A stretch of DNA of 64,000 nt from JAJTFA01 sp051715425 (lineage in GTDB: Bacteria; Bacteroidota; Bacteroidia; UKL13-3), in NCBI GenBank assembly GCA_051715425.1, contig JBPXJS010000039.1:1-64000 (forward strand). The letters run 5' to 3'. The notes beneath the pieces are model-generated. The model was not told the origin of the DNA. It worked only from the letters and a program-made list of their open reading frames with translations, and ran no database searches. Below are positions 26,563-35,756 of this stretch, piece by piece. A program made the position numbers and the translations under genes. Every line of letters starts with the position of its first letter. Position 1 is the stretch's first letter.

Positions 26563-29305
26563 GGCTTATATCTACCGGTATCATGATAATAAACTCGCTA
26601 CCTCTTCCTGGTTCCGAAAGTACCTGTATTTTCCCTTTATGCTTTTCTATGATTCCATAACTGATGGATAAACCAAGGCCGGTACCATCTCCTACATTTT
26701 TAGTAGTGAAAAACGGATCAAATATGTTTTTCCGTGTTTCTTCCGTCATGCCTTTACCCGTGTCTTTAATGGAGATGGATACCATTTTATCCTGAAGTGT
26801 GGTGGAAATGGCAATGGATCCTTCTTTATCAATTGCCTGAACGGCATTTGTAAGAATATTCATAAATACCTGATTTAATTTTCCGGGATAACATTTTATC
26901 TTAGGTAAATCTGTATACTTTTTAACGATACTGATCCTGTTGCGAATTTTATTTTGCAACAACATCAATGTGGAGTCAAGCGCTTCATGTATATCGGTTT
27001 GCTTTAATTCCATTTCATCCACACGGGAAAAATTGCGCAACCCTAAAACAATCTCCTTTGTGCGGTTAGCTCCTTCGGCAATACCATTAACAAGGTCGGC
27101 TATTTCGGCTTTTAATAGATCAGGTTTAATTTGCTGCTTAAGCTTCAACAGATGTTCCGGCAGTTCTCCATAGGAGGAAAGTGTTGTTTCATATGCCTGT
27201 ATCAGCGCCATCAGTTCATCAATATCTGTCTGCAGCGGATCAATATTAGATGAAACAAAATTAATGGGATTATTAATTTCATGCGCAACTCCTGCAGTGA
27301 GCAAACCCAGTGACGCCATTTTTTCAGATTGTACGAGTTGTGATTGTGTACGTTGGAGTTCTCTGTAAGATTCCTCCATTTTGTTTTTCTGTTTCACTAT
27401 TTCCTCGTGTTGATGCCTTATTTGTTCTTCGGCTTTTAAGCGCACATAGCTGCCGCCAATAATTTCGGTACTGATGCGCAGGGTAATAATTTCATTTTCG
27501 GACCATACACGTGTCGTATTTACATGGTCGAAACCGGCAAAACCAATAGACTGATTGTTGATAATGATTGGAACACAGATAATAGACCTTGTTTTGTCAA
27601 TCTGAAATAGGCGTTTATCCGGACCATCTTCCAGTTCATTTACATCCGCGATGTTCACTATCTCCCCATTTAACAGTCTGGAAGCTGTTTCCGGTATCGT
27701 ATTTACAGGTTGCCACTCATCATACATTTCGAGTTGCCGGGGTACCGTATCAATATTCCAGGTTCCATAACAAAACATTTGCTTGCGGTCATCACTAAAG
27801 AAAAAGAGATAACTTCTCTCCACTTCATTTACCACGCAGATTTCTTTAAGGGCAAATCGTGCGGCATTCTCAAAGTTGGCGGTCAAAAATTTTCGTGAAA
27901 TGGAAGCGAGCAGTTCATTCCGTTTGAGCGCCAGATTTAGTTCACTGTTTTGCCTCATTATTTCTGAAGTGCGGTTGTTTACTTTTTCTTCCAGTTTTTT
28001 ATTAATATCTATTTGCAGCTGTTCATTTGCTTTCAGTTGTGCGATTAGTTTTTCCTGTGTGGTTCGTTTTTCATAACTCAATAACCTGGTGCGCATACCT
28101 AAACCAATGGAGAACAAAATGAGCTCACCGGAAATCCCTATCATTACCATTTGATCTGGCAGATGATACATTGGAGGCATATTTTCCACTCCTTTAAAAA
28201 ACAACCAGTACATCATTACAGATAACCCGGTAAAGCTCATAATTCCAAAAAATCCAGTGCCAATAACCAGGTATTTACCTATGGCTGTTTTCCCTTTTGC
28301 AATAACCACACAAGCGTATAACATCATTGCAATATCTATTAAGTAGCCAATTTGTGAGAGTGGAAAGGTAATTAAGTAAAGGTTGGTAAATATGATAACA
28401 GGAGCTGATATAAAACGGATGAAAATATAACGTTTTATATACCTGTCCATTTCGGGGAACAAGATTGGAGTATTGATAAAACTTCGCATAAATAAGGCAT
28501 AGAAAACAATAATGTGCTGGGCAAGAATATCAAGCAGGGTAGAGGTAATTTCAGGATACTCGCTGCTCAGGTTGCTTATGTCGTGAATATATAACTGAGG
28601 TTGAATATAAATGCCAATGATACACAAGATATAGGCCGCATACAGCAGGTAGGTTTTGTCTCTTGAAGTAGTGAAGAAGGCTAGATAAAACAGCAGCATT
28701 ATCATTAAAGACCCTGTAAACATGCCTAGTATCAGCACCTGCCTTTTTACTTCGCCACGCCATACAAAATTTGTATCCAGCAAATACATTTTGGCCACCC
28801 CGATATTTTTATTCCGTTGGCTGTAGGCAGCATAAATATCGTATATTTTCCCACTCTTGAGATCAAGTTGAATACAATCCGGAAGCTCCTTGATATCCCG
28901 CTTGCTTCTGGGAACCAGAGAACCACTTTGTTTTTTAATTACGCTATCCGTTCCGGTTTCTATAATAAATACATTTACATCTGTACATGCACCCAGAAAA
29001 AGAATAACATTTTTATCTTGTGCGGATGAAACCTTAAAACGAAGCCAGTTGGTATTGTTATCATCAAGCACGCTGTGCACGTTGCTTACCGCAGGAGAAA
29101 ACAACCCGGGTTTATTTATTATATCAGCAATGGTAAGTTTTTTTGTCTGATCGTTATAGTAACTTACGAAAGTGGCTTCCGGAATAATGCAGTACCGGTC
29201 GGGTGTTGTATCGCTAACATAAAATACAGGTGCTTTTGCAGTCTGAGATGCAAGGTTAAAGGTAAAACATACCAGCAGAAATAAGAAGGGAATCCTGATT
29301 TTCAT
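26555..29305 (-). CDS. 7TMR-DISM / GAF hybrid-sensor histidine kinase
   Basis: 916 residues from ATG 29305, which gives a signal peptide (MKIRIPFLFLLVCFTFNLASQ); a longer frame upstream lacks support. Residues about 25-165 are an extracytoplasmic 7TMR-DISM-type beta domain and about 175-385 contain seven membrane helices. A coiled coil leads to a GAF domain (about 430-600). The kinase core has H675 in GVAHEINNPINF, an N box NILTNAVQAI (about 817-826) and G boxes DTGKGM and GDGTGLGLSISYGII. No receiver is fused. The stop overlaps the MalT-like gene by 8 bases. A cognate receiver could be the receiver-cyclase at 32788-33852; alternatively the kinase may act through protein contact with the regulator. 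The extracytoplasmic domain suggests carbohydrate or other small-ligand sensing. Confidence 0.92.
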   Translation of the reverse strand: MKIRIPFLFLLVCFTFNLASQTAKAPVFYVSDTTPDRYCIIPEATFVSYYNDQTKKLTIADIINKPGLFSPAVSNVHSVLDDNNTNWLRFKVSSAQDKNVILFLGACTDVNVFIIETGTDSVIKKQSGSLVPRSKRDIKELPDCIQLDLKSGKIYDIYAAYSQRNKNIGVAKMYLLDTNFVWRGEVKRQVLILGMFTGSLMIMLLFYLAFFTTSRDKTYLLYAAYILCIIGIYIQPQLYIHDISNLSSEYPEITSTLLDILAQHIIVFYALFMRSFINTPILFPEMDRYIKRYIFIRFISAPVIIFTNLYLITFPLSQIGYLIDIAMMLYACVVIAKGKTAIGKYLVIGTGFFGIMSFTGLSVMMYWLFFKGVENMPPMYHLPDQMVMIGISGELILFSIGLGMRTRLLSYEKRTTQEKLIAQLKANEQLQIDINKKLEEKVNNRTSEIMRQNSELNLALKRNELLASISRKFLTANFENAARFALKEICVVNEVERSYLFFFSDDRKQMFCYGTWNIDTVPRQLEMYDEWQPVNTIPETASRLLNGEIVNIADVNELEDGPDKRLFQIDKTRSIICVPIIINNQSIGFAGFDHVNTTRVWSENEIITLRISTEIIGGSYVRLKAEEQIRHQHEEIVKQKNKMEESYRELQRTQSQLVQSEKMASLGLLTAGVAHEINNPINFVSSNIDPLQTDIDELMALIQAYETTLSSYGELPEHLLKLKQQIKPDLLKAEIADLVNGIAEGANRTKEIVLGLRNFSRVDEMELKQTDIHEALDSTLMLLQNKIRNRISIVKKYTDLPKIKCYPGKLNQVFMNILTNAVQAIDKEGSIAISTTLQDKMVSISIKDTGKGMTEETRKNIFDPFFTTKNVGDGTGLGLSISYGIIEKHKGKIQVLSEPGRGSEFIIMIPVDISHE

Positions 29306-29344
29306 TCCAGATGAAATATACAAATGTTTTTTATTTAACAAAGA

Positions 29345-29372
29345 AGCCGGCACAATTAGCTTATGCCGGACT
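29345..29372 (-). terminator. Hairpin after the DUF4249 gene
   Basis: A near-perfect stem (agccggca with tgccgg-a-ct) separates the TonB receptor/DUF4249 operon from the downstream kinase gene. The T run after it is weak (CTTTGTT), so it may be leaky. Confidence 0.5.
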
Positions 29373-29405
29373 TCCCTGAACCTATACACCTATGAAAAAA
29401 TGTGC

Positions 29406-30221
29406 TTATTTAATATATACCTTGGCGCTTGTCATTAAACTTACATTGAGGCAGCCAAAGGCACCTCCCTTAATATTTGTTGGCAGGTTTTCCGGTGTTG
29501 AGCCAAACGGCCCTCCGCCATTTTCTGTTTGCAATTGCAGTGCTCTGTAAAATTCTGCAGCTTCTTTGGTCATGGAATACATAATTCCTTCTACACTATC
29601 ACCCTGCGAGGCAGGAATGTCTATCTCCAGGTTGATATACTTCCCATTAACGGCATCATCATTGGCTACTGATATAAAATCATATAATGAATCCATTTGC
29701 GCGTTTTTTCTTCTGAAGAAGAACCTGTAATAATTTCCTGGTGCTATATCTTCTTTGGCATGCATGGTGAGGTAATAACCATCTTCATAAAATGGTTGCC
29801 CGCTTTTATATTTATATGAAAGGGAATCCATTGGATACGTAAATTTTAGTTGGGAAACCGCGCTGTATGTTTTTCCCTGATGTGTAACTGTTAAGGTAAA
29901 AATATCGCCCGGAGTTGCTTTGGCCACTGGTGTATTGGGATAATAATAACCATTGCCGCTATGAACAAGTGAATAGTTATTGCCTTTATTATCTGAAACG
30001 TTTACAACCGCATCAGGCACAACAGGGTTAGGCGTATTGCTGAAATAGGGCGCAGTTGTTGAAACACGCACAATCATTCCTGTTCTTCCTGTCGTTGAAG
30101 AATCAATAATGTTGGCCTGAATAACCAAAGTTGGTTCTGAATTGTCGAGATCGATATCCATTTTTTCTGTACATGATCCCAGCAGGGTAACCATGGCAAG
30201 TATGTATAATATTTTTTTCAT
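29406..30221 (-). CDS. DUF4249 outer-membrane lipoprotein, TonB receptor partner
   Basis: 271 residues. A lipoprotein signal peptide ends in LLGSC (C17). The rest is the beta-sandwich DUF4249 family of Bacteroidota (PTLVIQANI, an extracellular carboxypeptidase-like domain with VVPDAVVNVSDNKGN, GNGYYYP and the Tyr/Phe-rich GNYYRFFFRRK). DUF4249 proteins are regularly encoded just after a TonB-dependent receptor and are thought to form a SusD-like cap on it. Here the start is 32 bases after the receptor stop, so they form one operon. The substrate is not evident. Confidence 0.9.
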   Translation of the reverse strand: MKKILYILAMVTLLGSCTEKMDIDLDNSEPTLVIQANIIDSSTTGRTGMIVRVSTTAPYFSNTPNPVVPDAVVNVSDNKGNNYSLVHSGNGYYYPNTPVAKATPGDIFTLTVTHQGKTYSAVSQLKFTYPMDSLSYKYKSGQPFYEDGYYLTMHAKEDIAPGNYYRFFFRRKNAQMDSLYDFISVANDDAVNGKYINLEIDIPASQGDSVEGIMYSMTKEAAEFYRALQLQTENGGGPFGSTPENLPTNIKGGAFGCLNVSLMTSAKVYIK

Positions 30222-30253
30222 TTTGGTATTGCTATAAAAGTTGGAGAATGGAA

Positions 30254-32659
30254 TTAGAATTTAAAGTTATAAGTGATACCCGGAACAAAGGTGAACAGGT
30301 AAGTTTTTATGGCTTCTGTTTCTCCCGTTTTCCTTATTTTTTCGTTGCCAAATTCATCCTTCATCACATTTCCGTTAGCGTCTTTAAGGGTTTCTGTTTT
30401 TTCATTAAATGTAATGGAGTAAATGTTTTTGCGGCCGTAAGCATTGTATAAAGAAAATACCCATGAGCTTTCATTTTTAAACTTTTTGCCCTCTACTTTT
30501 TTGCGGTATAGGGTTAAGGAAAGGTCCATTCTGTGGTAAGGATCTATTTTGTACGCATTTCTTGACGAGAACTTTGGAACCACACGGCCTTCATACTCGA
30601 ATCTGCCAACAGGCATGGTTACTGATTCACCAGATGCAAATACCCAGTTGGCGGAAAGACTAACACGTTCAGAAAAACTGTAAGAGGCTACGATATTGAT
30701 ATTATGTCTGCGGTCGAAACGGAACGGATATACTTTACCATCATTCACCCCATCAATTTTGCGATCGGTTTTTGCAAGGGCATAACTAACCCATCCTGTT
30801 GCCCTGCCCTGAGGTTTTCTTAACATAAACTCAATTCCATAAGCTGTTCCTTTTCCCTGCCTTACCTCACGCTCAATAGCTTTATTCAGCAACAGGTCAT
30901 TGGCATTATCTCTCAGATCAACCACATTATTCATTTCCTTATAATACGATTCTACTGAAGCCTCCAGTTTACCTATATTTCTAAAGTAGCCGATGGCAAC
31001 CTGATCTCCGGTTTGTGGTTTGATATTGGGAGAAGAAGCGATCCACATATCCTGACCGGTACTTGCAGTAATGGGGCTCACCATGTGCAGGTATTGGGCC
31101 ATACGGTTATACGATAATTTAATGGAACTGTTTTCGTCTAATGAATACCGAACGTTTACCCGGGGTTCAAAGTTGAAATAGGTATTATAAATATGACCAT
31201 TTGATTGGGTTACAGAATCCAGAATTCCGGTGCGTGCCTGGTCGAGCACATAGGTGGTGTTGTTGTTGCCCACATTGCTAAATGCCGAGAAGCGGATTCC
31301 ATATTCTACACCTAATTTGTTTGTTATTTCATATTGGTGACTGAGGTAATAATTTTGCTCGAAAGCTTTTGTGCGGTCCAGTTCAACAGGAATATAAATG
31401 GTATTATCATTAGATGGGGTGAGTTCGCCTGGTTTAAATAAATGGTAGGTAAGCCATGTGCCAAAACGCAATGTGTGTTTAGGGGTGATATAATATGTCA
31501 TATCCTCTTTGAAGCTGATATTGGTAATATTGGCATCGTAATCAAATTCCTGAGTTGGGATATCTAAACCAAAATTGTAGTTGAAACGGCTAAATATGAG
31601 TGTAGTATTGGAGAATATTTTCTTATTGAAGAGGTGATTCCATCGGATGGTTCCTGTTTGATTTCCCCAACCATTTTTAAAAATACCGGCAACCGTTATA
31701 TAGTCCTTTCCAAAATAACCGGAAACGAACAGCCGGTCTTTTTCACTAAGTTTTACGTTCACCTTTGCATTCAGGTCATAAAATCCTGCTGCGCTCTTGC
31801 TCACAGCTTCATCAGCACTGGCTTTCATAAACAAATCAAAATAAGTTCTGCGGCCTGAAACAATAAAGGAAGCTTTGTCTTTTGAGATAGGTCCTTCGGC
31901 AGTTAGCCTGCTTGATAATACACCGATACCGCCTGACACTCCAAATTTATTGTGGTTGCCATCTCTCATGCGCACATCCATTACAGAAGAAATACGTCCG
32001 CCAAACTGAGCAGGGATACCACCTTTGTATATATCGAAATCTTTTACCGCATCTCCATTAAATACAGAGAAGAAGCCAACTGCATGTGAGGGATTATAAA
32101 CAATGGCCTCATCCAGCAAAATCAGGTTCTGATCAATATTGCCGCCACGTACAACCATATTGGTACTTCCGTCACCGGCAGCCTGTATTCCCGGTAATAG
32201 CTGAACAGCTTTAATCACATCCATTTCTCCCATCAATAAAGGAATCTTTTTCACTTCCTTCATTTCCATGGTTACCACGCTCATTTTGGTTTGTTTTACG
32301 TGTTTTTCCTGTTTGTTTTCGCTAATTACTATTTCTTTAAGTTGTCTTTGTTGTTCCACCATGCTTATATTCAGTTTCACATCAGCAGTAAGTTCTATTT
32401 TATGCTGTTGTGTTTCATATCCTAAATAACTTACCTCAATGGTGTAGTTTCCGGGAAGCAGGGAGATAGAATAAAAACCATACGCATTTGTGGTAACACC
32501 GGTTTTAAGCTCTTTAACTGCAATGGTAGCCCCAACCAGTTCCTCCCCGTTTTTGGTATCTTTAACTATTCCGCTAATGGAGAAACGTTTTTGTTCTTCG
32601 GCATTTGTTACCAGAAATGTTTGGGCAACAAGAAGAACGATTAGTAAAATCTTTTTCAT
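30254..32659 (-). CDS. TonB-dependent outer-membrane receptor
   Basis: 801 residues from ATG 32659, which gives a clean signal peptide (MKKILLIVLLVAQTFLVTNA); the frame extends upstream without support. A CarboxypepD_reg-like domain follows (about 27-105, GIVKDTKNGEELVGATI and GFYSISLLPGNYTIEVSYLGY). The plug domain is at about 115-230 (LLPGIQAAGDGSTNMVVRGG, LLDEAIVYNPSHAVGFFSVF) and a 22-strand-type barrel ends in FTFVPGITYNFKF. This is a SusC-like active importer powered by TonB. Its start codon sits 42 bases from operator copy 2, identical to copy 1. It is co-transcribed with the DUF4249 lipoprotein. Confidence 0.94.
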   Translation of the reverse strand: MKKILLIVLLVAQTFLVTNAEEQKRFSISGIVKDTKNGEELVGATIAVKELKTGVTTNAYGFYSISLLPGNYTIEVSYLGYETQQHKIELTADVKLNISMVEQQRQLKEIVISENKQEKHVKQTKMSVVTMEMKEVKKIPLLMGEMDVIKAVQLLPGIQAAGDGSTNMVVRGGNIDQNLILLDEAIVYNPSHAVGFFSVFNGDAVKDFDIYKGGIPAQFGGRISSVMDVRMRDGNHNKFGVSGGIGVLSSRLTAEGPISKDKASFIVSGRRTYFDLFMKASADEAVSKSAAGFYDLNAKVNVKLSEKDRLFVSGYFGKDYITVAGIFKNGWGNQTGTIRWNHLFNKKIFSNTTLIFSRFNYNFGLDIPTQEFDYDANITNISFKEDMTYYITPKHTLRFGTWLTYHLFKPGELTPSNDNTIYIPVELDRTKAFEQNYYLSHQYEITNKLGVEYGIRFSAFSNVGNNNTTYVLDQARTGILDSVTQSNGHIYNTYFNFEPRVNVRYSLDENSSIKLSYNRMAQYLHMVSPITASTGQDMWIASSPNIKPQTGDQVAIGYFRNIGKLEASVESYYKEMNNVVDLRDNANDLLLNKAIEREVRQGKGTAYGIEFMLRKPQGRATGWVSYALAKTDRKIDGVNDGKVYPFRFDRRHNINIVASYSFSERVSLSANWVFASGESVTMPVGRFEYEGRVVPKFSSRNAYKIDPYHRMDLSLTLYRKKVEGKKFKNESSWVFSLYNAYGRKNIYSITFNEKTETLKDANGNVMKDEFGNEKIRKTGETEAIKTYLFTFVPGITYNFKF

Positions 32660-32681
32660 AAAAATGTGGTCATTCATGGTG

Positions 32682-32689
32682 CAAAGAAA
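32682..32689 (-). promoter_or_regulatory. Candidate -7 box of the TonB receptor operon
   Basis: TTTCTTTG on the minus strand matches TAnnTTTG except for the second base. It is 11 bases past the operator edge, as in the small-protein operon. Confidence 0.5.
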
Positions 32690-32700
32690 AAACCGTACCG

Positions 32701-32733
32701 GGGTGAGATTTATCACCCTACCCGGGTGATTTT
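32701..32733 (-). promoter_or_regulatory. Shared operator, copy 2 (GGGTGA/TCACCC boxes)
   Basis: On the minus strand this reads ATCACCC-N5-GGGTGAT followed by CTCACCC, the same three-box order as copy 1 at 23851-23884. It starts 42 bases from the receptor start codon at 32659. By its position just upstream of the candidate -7 box it would suit a transcription activator that contacts RNA polymerase. Confidence 0.7.
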
Positions 32734-32787
32734 GTTTTAATGGCATAAATAATAGGTATATGATAGTCTAGGACAATCCATAAAGGA

Positions 32788-33852
32788 TTATACCTCATAC
32801 GTATTGATGGGAATATCGTAACCCTTCACCATTACTGGAGGGTGAGGGGATAAGGTCACCTTATCCTTTAATTTGTTATAAACCGTTTCGCTCACCAGAA
32901 TTTGGTTAGGGTGCTCCTTGGTTAAATTCTCAATCCTTTTGGCAAAGTTCACACAATCGCCTGTAATCGAGTATTCTATTTTATCTTCTGTGCCAAGGTT
33001 TCCGGCAATTACCTCACCTGCATGGATGCCAATGCCAACTGATACTTCTATTCCTGTTTGCTCTTTAATTAAGGAAAGGCTGTTTCTCATTTCTTTAGCA
33101 CAATTTACAGCTTTCCACTCGTGATCCTTTAAACCAAGCGGGGCACCGAAAATGGCAAAAATCTCATCTCCCACAAACTGATTAATACTGCCTCCGTATT
33201 TTTTAATGCAGGTATTCATTACATTATAATAACAGTTGAGCAGTTTTACCACCTCTTTAGGGGCTAATTGCAAGCCAATCCGGGTAAATTTCCGGATATC
33301 ACAAAACAAGATGCTCACCAGTTTATGCTCCCCGTCAAATAAAGAATCTTCAGTTGCTTCAAGTGTTTTGCTGATTACACTTTCCGGGACATATTTTTGA
33401 AAGAGCTTAAGTGTTTTTTCCTGCTCTGTTACTTTTTGTTGAAGCTCTTTAAACAGTTTTTGGTTGTGTAAACGCAGGTCGTATAACTGAAAAGCATTTT
33501 CTATGGTAAGTTTTAATTCTTTGTTGTCCCAGGGTTTTGTAATGTATCGGTACACCCTTCCATTGTTAACGGCCTCTATTACAGCTTCCACGTCACTATA
33601 ACCAGTCATTATCATCCGAATGGTATCCGGATGGGTGGCAATTACTTTCTCGAGAAATTGAACCCCACTCATATCGGGCATGCGGTGGTCTGTAATTACC
33701 ACCTGTATAGGAAATTGATGGAGTATTTCCAGGGCTTCCTTTACATCTTTGGCAATATGAACATCAAAAAAACGCCTGAAAGCCGCTCGAAATGAAACGA
33801 GGTTCTGGTGTTCATCGTCAAGGTATAAAACTTTGTAAGTTTCAAAGTTCAT
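32788..33852 (-). CDS. Receiver-adenylate/guanylate cyclase (class III)
   Basis: 354 residues, cytoplasmic. An N-terminal receiver has D12/D13, phospho-acceptor D55 (ITDHRMPDMSG), T83 and K106 (ITKPW). A coiled helix (about 120-160) leads to a class III cyclase domain (about 175-345). It has metal aspartates D185 (FCDIRKFT) and D229 (GDEIFAIFG), purine-contact K291 (DKIEYS), and transition-state N302 and R306 (CVNFAKRIE). These residues favour cAMP production, controlled by phosphorylation of the receiver. It lacks its own kinase; the 7TMR-DISM kinase 3.5 kb downstream on the same strand is the nearest candidate partner. It lies just upstream of the TonB receptor operon but is set apart by that operon's own promoter. 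Confidence 0.92.
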   Translation of the reverse strand: MNFETYKVLYLDDEHQNLVSFRAAFRRFFDVHIAKDVKEALEILHQFPIQVVITDHRMPDMSGVQFLEKVIATHPDTIRMIMTGYSDVEAVIEAVNNGRVYRYITKPWDNKELKLTIENAFQLYDLRLHNQKLFKELQQKVTEQEKTLKLFQKYVPESVISKTLEATEDSLFDGEHKLVSILFCDIRKFTRIGLQLAPKEVVKLLNCYYNVMNTCIKKYGGSINQFVGDEIFAIFGAPLGLKDHEWKAVNCAKEMRNSLSLIKEQTGIEVSVGIGIHAGEVIAGNLGTEDKIEYSITGDCVNFAKRIENLTKEHPNQILVSETVYNKLKDKVTLSPHPPVMVKGYDIPINTYEV

Positions 33853-33884
33853 GCTAAGCTGGAATTATGGGGCAATATTAAACA

Positions 33885-33919
33885 AAAAGACCTCCCGATC
33901 CGAGGATAAGAGGTCTTTT
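33885..33919 (-). terminator. Terminator after tRNA-Cys
   Basis: A 10-base stem (aaaagacctc / gaggtctttt) with a 15-base loop, with a T-rich tail on the minus strand, starts 6 bases beyond the tRNA's CCA end. Confidence 0.75.
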
Positions 33920-33924
33920 CTTGA

Positions 33925-33998
33925 TGGAGGTCTCGAGCAGATTCGAACTGCTGTAGAAGCTTTTGCAGAGCTTAGCCTAGCCTCTCGGCCACGAGACC
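33925..33998 (-). tRNA. tRNA-Cys (GCA)
   Basis: The minus strand gives a 7-base acceptor stem GGTCTCG/CGAGACC, a D arm, an anticodon stem AAGCT/AGCTT around the loop CTGCAAA (anticodon GCA, cysteine) and a T arm AGCAG-TTCGAAT-CTGCT. Discriminator T and a genomically encoded CCA (33925-33927) complete the 74 bases. A Rho-independent-type hairpin follows. Confidence 0.95.
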
Positions 33999-34035
33999 AT
34001 CAGGGTGCAAATATAGTTTTTTTTCTCTCTTTCCA

Positions 34036-35682
34036 TTAAAAGGTTTCTGAAATCAATAATTTTTGCCTCAGCAACAGTTCACCGGTTTGCCGGTTTCTGA
34101 TGGTTATATAATAAATACCCTGGCCTTGTTTGATGCCGGGAATTTCTATTTCATGTTCTTTTAAACGTGGTGTATTTATATTGATAAACAAGTGGTTAAT
34201 TACCTGTCCTATGTTATTGGTGATTTCCATTTCAAGATCAGCATTTTCCATCGTGTTGTTATCAAAAGCAAGCCAGCATGTATTACCGGAAAGCGGGTTG
34301 GGAAATAATTTAATACCTCCCGGTCTTACCTTTGGGGTTGTCAATTTATACCCTTTAATGAGTTCAAATGCCCTGGCCCCATCCGGTATTCCATATCCGT
34401 AATAATTATCCGGGGTGGTATACCTGTCGGCTGATTGTTTGATGATGGAGAAAAGCTGCATATTGGTGAGCGAGGTATCTGCCTGCCATAAACAGGCTGC
34501 CAATCCGCTTAGCAGGGGGGCAGAAAATGAAGTACCAAGCCCCCATATTATATTTCCATTGGAGCCAATTTGAATGGTATTGTCAGCTCTGGCACACAAA
34601 TCCGGTTTTATTCTTCCATCTGCTGATGGTCCGCGGCTGCTAAAAGCACCAATTATTTTCAGTGCATCAACTCCACCAGCCGCAAGCACGCTATCCCCGT
34701 CAGCCGGTGCAATCAGGTATTTCCAGGCTTTATTCCCTTCATTACCCACACTGGCCACTACCAGAATACCTTTTGATGATGCTATCTGTGCGGCTTGTGT
34801 AACAAGGGTGGTTTTCCCATCCATATCGGCATAGGTATATCCGGTGCCACTGGTAAAACCCGAGAAATAACCTATAGAAGAGTTGATGATGTCTGTACCT
34901 ATACTATCAGCCCACTCAGCTGCAGCGGCCCAGTTTAATTCTTCGGCCGAGCTTTCATTAAAAGCATCTTCGGTAACCGCAAGAATGAAAGAGGCATTAT
35001 AAGCAGATCCGTGAAATTGATTAGGCTGAAAAGCGGCTGTAACCGAGAATACCCTGCAACCGTGCTCGCCTTCACCACCTGTTTTGTACACATTTTTGTT
35101 GGTTTCTACAAAATTTCTGGTAGCTATAATCCGGTTGTTGTTAAACAAATGTTTATATGCTGTAACCTCATCTACGGCCGTGTAGCCTCCATCCATAAAG
35201 GTTATAGTGATGCCACTACCTGTAAAATTGGATGCATGCAACACATCGAGCCCAAGCATTTCCAGTTGGTTGGATGTGGTTGTGAGGGTATCGAATGGGG
35301 TGGCATATTGTTTAGTTACTTCACATGGGGTTGTTTTTATAAACTTTCCTTTTTGTGCCGCAAGAACAAAAGGCATGGACTGTATGGCAGCCATTTGGTT
35401 CCCGGTGGCTTCTACAAGCGCTGCGTTGAGCCATTTGGAACATTGCATTACCAAGGCCCCGGTACTTTTTATTTGTTTCAGATACATGGCGCTTACGGGA
35501 ATATCCGAAGCAGAAAAGGGGATATGGTATCGCAACCTTCTTTTCAAAGCCTTATCCGAAAGGCAATCAGAAGGGGTGAGGTTTGATATATCACCCTTGT
35601 CTTTAAAATAAATCAGATAATGACTTGCCTTCAGGTTCTGGCATAGCAGTGTAAATAATATATAAAGGATAAGGCGGGGCAT
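34036..35682 (-). CDS. Subtilisin-like (S8) serine protease, type IX-secreted
   Basis: 548 residues from ATG 35682, giving a signal peptide MPRLILYILFTLLCQNLKA; a longer frame runs upstream without support. The catalytic triad is intact: D164 (ITFMDGG), H207 (GEHGCRVFS) and S385 (LGTSFSAP), with oxyanion N314 in SVGNEG. A short propeptide-like region precedes the catalytic domain (about 155-430). Residues about 475-548 carry a type IX sorting domain (LFPNPLSG, GIYYITIRN, LLISETF), so the mature protease should be exported and possibly anchored at the surface. It is divergent from the DUF4920 lipoprotein gene at 35757. Probable role: extracellular protein degradation. Confidence 0.94.
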   Translation of the reverse strand: MPRLILYILFTLLCQNLKASHYLIYFKDKGDISNLTPSDCLSDKALKRRLRYHIPFSASDIPVSAMYLKQIKSTGALVMQCSKWLNAALVEATGNQMAAIQSMPFVLAAQKGKFIKTTPCEVTKQYATPFDTLTTTSNQLEMLGLDVLHASNFTGSGITITFMDGGYTAVDEVTAYKHLFNNNRIIATRNFVETNKNVYKTGGEGEHGCRVFSVTAAFQPNQFHGSAYNASFILAVTEDAFNESSAEELNWAAAAEWADSIGTDIINSSIGYFSGFTSGTGYTYADMDGKTTLVTQAAQIASSKGILVVASVGNEGNKAWKYLIAPADGDSVLAAGGVDALKIIGAFSSRGPSADGRIKPDLCARADNTIQIGSNGNIIWGLGTSFSAPLLSGLAACLWQADTSLTNMQLFSIIKQSADRYTTPDNYYGYGIPDGARAFELIKGYKLTTPKVRPGGIKLFPNPLSGNTCWLAFDNNTMENADLEMEITNNIGQVINHLFININTPRLKEHEIEIPGIKQGQGIYYITIRNRQTGELLLRQKLLISETF

Positions 35683-35756
35683 CTGTATAGAACAAAAATA
35701 TATGATATAAGAATGAAAATGGTTTATTTTTGCTACATTAACTAAATAAAGAAATA

